NCBI GenBank assembly: GCA_020064725.1
Contig: JAGTWJ010000017.1
Coordinates: forward strand, 4,960,001 to 5,024,000
Source: Drechslerella dactyloides
Taxonomy: Eukaryota > Ascomycota > Orbiliomycetes > Orbiliales > Orbiliaceae
Length of the DNA stretch: 64,000 bases
Direction of reading: 5' to 3'
Shown here one piece after another: positions 60,302-64,000 of the stretch (the stretch's first letter is position 1; the number at the start of each line of letters is the position of its first letter). The notes under the pieces were generated by a model, which worked only from the letters and a program-made list of their open reading frames with translations, did not search any database and was not told the DNA's origin. The position numbers and the translations under genes were made by a program.

Positions 60302-60480
60302 TATAATAAATATAAAGTTAAAAAAATCTTAGATTATAAAAAAAATTTAGAAATATTAGTTAATAAATTTTTAATCAAATAAAAAGATTATTTATTAGAA
60401 GAAGACTTATAATAATTAGAAGATAATGTCTTATTAGAACTTGTTAGATAATATTCTAATAAATCTGATGTTTACTAAGT

Positions 60481-60970
60481 AGAATAAAATCTGCTATTAA
60501 AACAACCTTAAAAAAAATCTAAAAAAAATATTAGAATATAAAAAAATAATTATAATTATTATACTAAAAGAATTTATTTTATTTTAGAACTATATCTTCC
60601 AACATTAAAACTACTATTAAATATAAGAAATTTATATATATATAAAATTAATTTTTTTCTAAGATATAAATTAATTTATTTATAATTTTATATATATTAT
60701 TATAATAATAAATAACTTTATTTAAAGTATTAATATTTATTTTAATCTTAAAATAAAGATATAGTGTAACCAACTTAAAAGCTAATGTTTATTAATAATT
60801 AGAATAAATAAAATATACTGTTATTATAACAAAAAAAAATAAAGAAATAAAAATAATAAAAAAATAAAATACTATTAATAATCTATTTTTATCTTATCCT
60901 TTTTTATATAATAAAACTTTATAAAATAATTCTTAGAAATATATATATAATATAATATAAACTAATATTA
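60481..60970. other. AT-rich flank, probable outward end of the right arm
   Basis: Similarity to the left arm becomes patchy after about 60600; no gene. Confidence 0.35.
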
Positions 60971-62861
60971 ACGTCAAAGATAAGCGAGCGAGCCGGACAA
61001 GCGAGCGAGCCACCTCCGGCCGCCTACGGACCCCTTTACCTTTACCACCACATATCTTAACAACCACAACAATGGCTACCTCTATGACTGAATTATGTAT
61101 AAATATAGCTATTTAAGTTTTGGAAAAAGATATAGCTTTAAGTATTAGGGCTGTTGCAAAGTTATATAATGTTTCCTGGTTTACTTTTACTCATTAGTGT
61201 AAAGGCTGTACCTCTAGGGTAGATAGTACTCTGAAATTGTGAAATTTTATAAATTTAGAAGAGGATATTATTGTTTAGTATATACTTGAGCTATGTGTGT
61301 GGTCTTTTTATCCTAGGCTAAATAATGTGGAAGATATGGTTAACCAGCTGCTGTCGATGTGTAGTGATGATAGTACGCGATGTGTTGGTAAGAAATGGGC
61401 TGGTAACTTTGTTAAATGCTGCCTGGAGCTATAGATGTGTTTGTCTAGGAAGTATGACTATTAGTGAGTGAAATGCGAAGATCTTGTGTTTATTAGCAAG
61501 TAGTTTTAGTTAGTTGAGGTTGTAAAGGCTAAGTATGGTATTGTGGACAATGATATCTATAATTTTGACGAGACTGGCTTTGTAATGGGCATGATATCTA
61601 CAACCACTGTTGTTATAGGTGCCAAATCGTGTGATAAAGCAAAGCTAGCGCAGCCTGGGAATCATGAATGGGCAACAGTTATCTAGGGGGTAGGTGTAGA
61701 AGGTTGGGTATTACTGCTATTTATTATTTTTGCTGGGTAGTACTACCTAGCTAGCTGGTATATAGTGATTAAGCTATTAGTGGATTAGGTTATTGCGCTT
61801 TCTGATAATGGCTGGATGATGAATGAGCTTGCTCTACAGTGGCTACAGTACTTCGACAAATTTACAGTGTAGTGCTGCTATTTGGACTACTGGCTATTAG
61901 TCCTAGATGGTTATGAAAGCTACTATTCAGCTGTTTTTGAGCTGTACTGCTAGGAGTACAAGATTGTTACAATTTGTATGCTGCTGTATTTATCGCATAT
62001 TTTCCAGCTATTGGATATTGGCTGCTTTGGGCCACTAAAGTAGGTATATAGCAAGGAGGTGGAGAGTTTAATACATGTGTATATTAACTATATTTTTAAG
62101 CTGGAGTTTTTCTCTGGATTTCACAAAATATTTACTGCTGTAATAATGCTTAAAAACATATGTAGCAGCTTTGCTGGAGCTAGTATTGTACCTTATAACC
62201 CAGACAGAGTTTTATTAAAATTGGATATACAGTTATTAGCAGCTATTCCAGTAAATTTATGCTTAGATATTGTGAATATAGAAGCTACCTGGACTATAAA
62301 GATACCATTAAATTTGTCAGAGGCTAGCCTATAAGCAGGTTTGATTAAAAACCAGATTATCTAATATCAAAATACCTTTCCTATATCATTGCTAGCAGCT
62401 GTGGACTAGCTGTTTAAAGAGGCGCAGACAATAATGTACCAAATGGTGCTTATACACACGGAGAATATAATGCTTTGCTCTGCAAATAAGCTGCTGAGCA
62501 AGCGCCGGCAGCTGAAAAAACAGTGTATATAGCATAGGGGCATGTTTACTATATATCAGGCTAACAGAATCCTGGATAGCAATACTGTAGATAAAGTGGT
62601 TGAGCAGCTAGTACCTCCAAAACACCAGCACACCCCCCAGCCAAAGACTACTTCTGCATACATATGCTGCTGTAGTAATTGTGGTAAGTCTGGATATAAT
62701 ATTCGAATATGCTAGTAGGTATTTTAAGTATGTATATAAGCTATTTGGCATATATCTAGACCAGCATAATAGCAGTGTAGTGGTGAAGCCAGTATTTTTG
62801 TTAGGGTGGGGTGGTGAGGTGGCTCGCTCGCTTGTCCGGCTCGCTCGCTTATCTTTGACGT
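60971..62861 (+). mobile_element. Fot1/pogo-like DNA transposon D, best preserved
   Basis: 1891 bp, TA-flanked, inverted ends ACGTCAAAGATAAGCGAGCG with a second GACAAGCGAGCGAG block. GC content is higher than in A-C, and the transposase can be followed almost throughout. Confidence 0.88.
61071..62800 (+). pseudogene. Fot1/pogo-type transposase, broken by stop codons
   Basis: From ATG 61071 the reading follows a DDE endonuclease of the Fot1/Tigger (CENP-B-like) type: an N-terminal helix-turn-helix-like part (SIRAVAKLYNV), the first catalytic Asp in NFDETGFVMG (about 61561), the second in LDGYESYYSA (about 61905), and the third in LDIGCFGPLK (about 62013). The frame is interrupted many times by TAG and TAA where relatives would have Gln, the signature of C-to-T change at CpA (RIP). 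Surviving open parts include 62059-62334. The end coordinate is approximate. It cannot make a functional protein. Confidence 0.82.
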
Positions 62862-63508
62862 TAATTATATTTAGTAATATATATATATTAAAAGGATGTT
62901 ATATTAAATATTAAAACTTATACTATTACCATTCAAAAAAACCTCAAAATCAAAAAATTCTAAATCTTTAATTATAAAAAAAAATATCTTAATCTTATAT
63001 TTAAGAGTTTTTTATTTCTTTATAGACTCCTTTTCTTAATATATTATATTATTTAATTTATTATTTAGAAATAATATCTTTTTTTTAATATAAAAAATCT
63101 AAGAAAATATCTTAGTAGTTTTAGATATTATTTTTAGTAGTTTAATTTATTCTATTTTTAGAATTTTTAATTTTTTTTTTTTTTTTTAGATTTAATAAAG
63201 AATTTAAGTAACTATAAATTATATTAGCATTAATTAGTAATAAAATTTTAAATAAAAAAAACAAAATTTATACTTAGAAATTATAGCATAATTAATACTA
63301 AAATATATATAATTAGTATATTTTAATTTTATATAAAAAAAATAAAATATTTAAAATTATATTTATCACAAAATTTATATATAGTAGTAAGATAATTATT
63401 ATATTTTTTAATTAAACAAATTTATTTATGATAATATTTAGAGGAAGATTTTTTATAATAATTAGTAGGTATGCTAATAAAAAAGATTATATTAAAAAGA
63501 ATTAATTA
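62862..63508. other. AT-rich decayed sequence
   Basis: No gene; lies between element D and the next terminal repeat. Confidence 0.5.
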
Positions 63509-64000
63509 ACGTCAACGATAAGCGAGCGGACAGGACAAGCGAGCGGACACCCCCCCTTAGCCCAACACCCCACCAAAAACCTTTTTATTATTATTTTAGT
63601 CAATATCTATTAAAAAATTATAAAAAAATAATATAAAATAAAAATAAATTCAAATAATATAATTATATTTTTTAAAAAATTTTTAATATAAAAATAAATT
63701 AATCATAATTAATTTAAATTTTTATAAAACAACACATTTTTTTAGGTGTTTGACTCTAAATATTTCAATAATTTACGAACAAAAACCTTTAAAAATTAAA
63801 AATCTTATAAATTATTATATAATCTAGATTTGTGCTAAGCTATTACTTATTATAAAAAAAATTAAGTTCTAGAAAGCTTGTTAAAGTTGGCACAACACAC
63901 CAGCTATTTTTTTTAAATAATTATATATAAAAATATAATAAAAAAATTAAAAAAAAATTAATTTTGATTTTAATATAAAAAAGCTTTTTTATTTCTATTT
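63509..64000 (+). mobile_element. Left end of a further Fot/pogo-type element, right end not in window
   Basis: After a TA, ACGTCAACGATAAGCGAGCG and a second GACAAGCGAGCGGAC block open an element whose subterminal CCCAACACCCCACCAAAAA resembles that of the 249-bp elements. No matching right end occurs before 64000, so it is either longer than the window or truncated. Confidence 0.6.

Larger units (their letters stand above)
54262..60480 (-). repeat. Right arm of the giant inverted repeat, interrupted
   Basis: Made of 54262-54459, 58249-60052 and 60302-60480 once the transposon 54460-58246 and the 249-bp element are removed. Its pieces join seamlessly in the comparison with the left arm, confirming the insertions as later events. 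Confidence 0.72.

Noticed and set aside
62681..62914. 77-codon frame at the end of element D
   Set aside because: Runs through the terminal repeat of the transposon, so it is not an independent gene.

Overview
The window looks like chromosomal DNA of a filamentous ascomycete (Pezizomycotina). It has short GT-AG introns with CTAAC/CTGAC-type branch points, fungal gene families (a cellulose-binding CBM1 module, a CFEM protein, a PHO-4-type phosphate permease), and a 23-kb AT-rich block full of Fot1/pogo-like transposons whose transposase frames are broken in the pattern of repeat-induced point mutation (RIP: CAG to TAG, CAA to TAA). Gene content (pectin lyase with CBM1, several secreted proteins) suggests a plant-associated or plant-litter lifestyle; this is inference.

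Layout. 1-41 kb has balanced base composition and is gene-sparse: a four-exon secreted protein (1219-2625, -), a small secreted protein (3905-4535, -), an AT-hook protein (7805-8753, +), a multi-exon unknown protein (9372 to about 10517, -, 5' end unresolved), a small membrane protein (11737-12075, +), a CBM1-PL9 pectate lyase (13715-15435, -), a small secreted protein (17296-17793, +), a mitochondrial phosphate carrier (18810-19830, +), a plasma-membrane phosphate permease (21154-23116, +), an intronless bacterial-type phosphoenolpyruvate synthase (25404-27809, -), a secreted cysteine-rich protein (31589-32095, +), a secreted PAF-acetylhydrolase-like enzyme (34734-36011, +), a GPI-type CFEM protein (36593-37167, -) and a signal-peptide-bearing DJ-1/PfpI protein (40176-40985, +). 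Two short elements with matching inverted ends and 9-bp target duplications (9163-9234, 28291-28353) lie between genes.

41-64 kb is AT-rich, without an intact gene. It starts with a roughly 60-bp-period tandem array (41341-41880), then decayed sequence, inverted LTR-like repeats (about 45.48-48.37 kb), and a very large inverted repeat made of two RIP-decayed copies of one unknown element (about 49.7-52.2 kb against 54.26-60.48 kb). This palindrome was invaded by 1.89-kb Fot/pogo-like elements, one nested inside another, and by two apparently identical 249-bp non-autonomous elements that sit about 25 bp apart in the two arms.

The clearest functional grouping is phosphate handling: the mitochondrial phosphate carrier and the PHO-4-type permease are neighbours in the same orientation with CACGTG E-boxes in and between them. 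The secreted proteins and the CBM1-pectate lyase form an extracellular/plant-wall theme. The PEP synthase is the best candidate for a gene of bacterial origin. No tRNA, rRNA or CRISPR was recognised.
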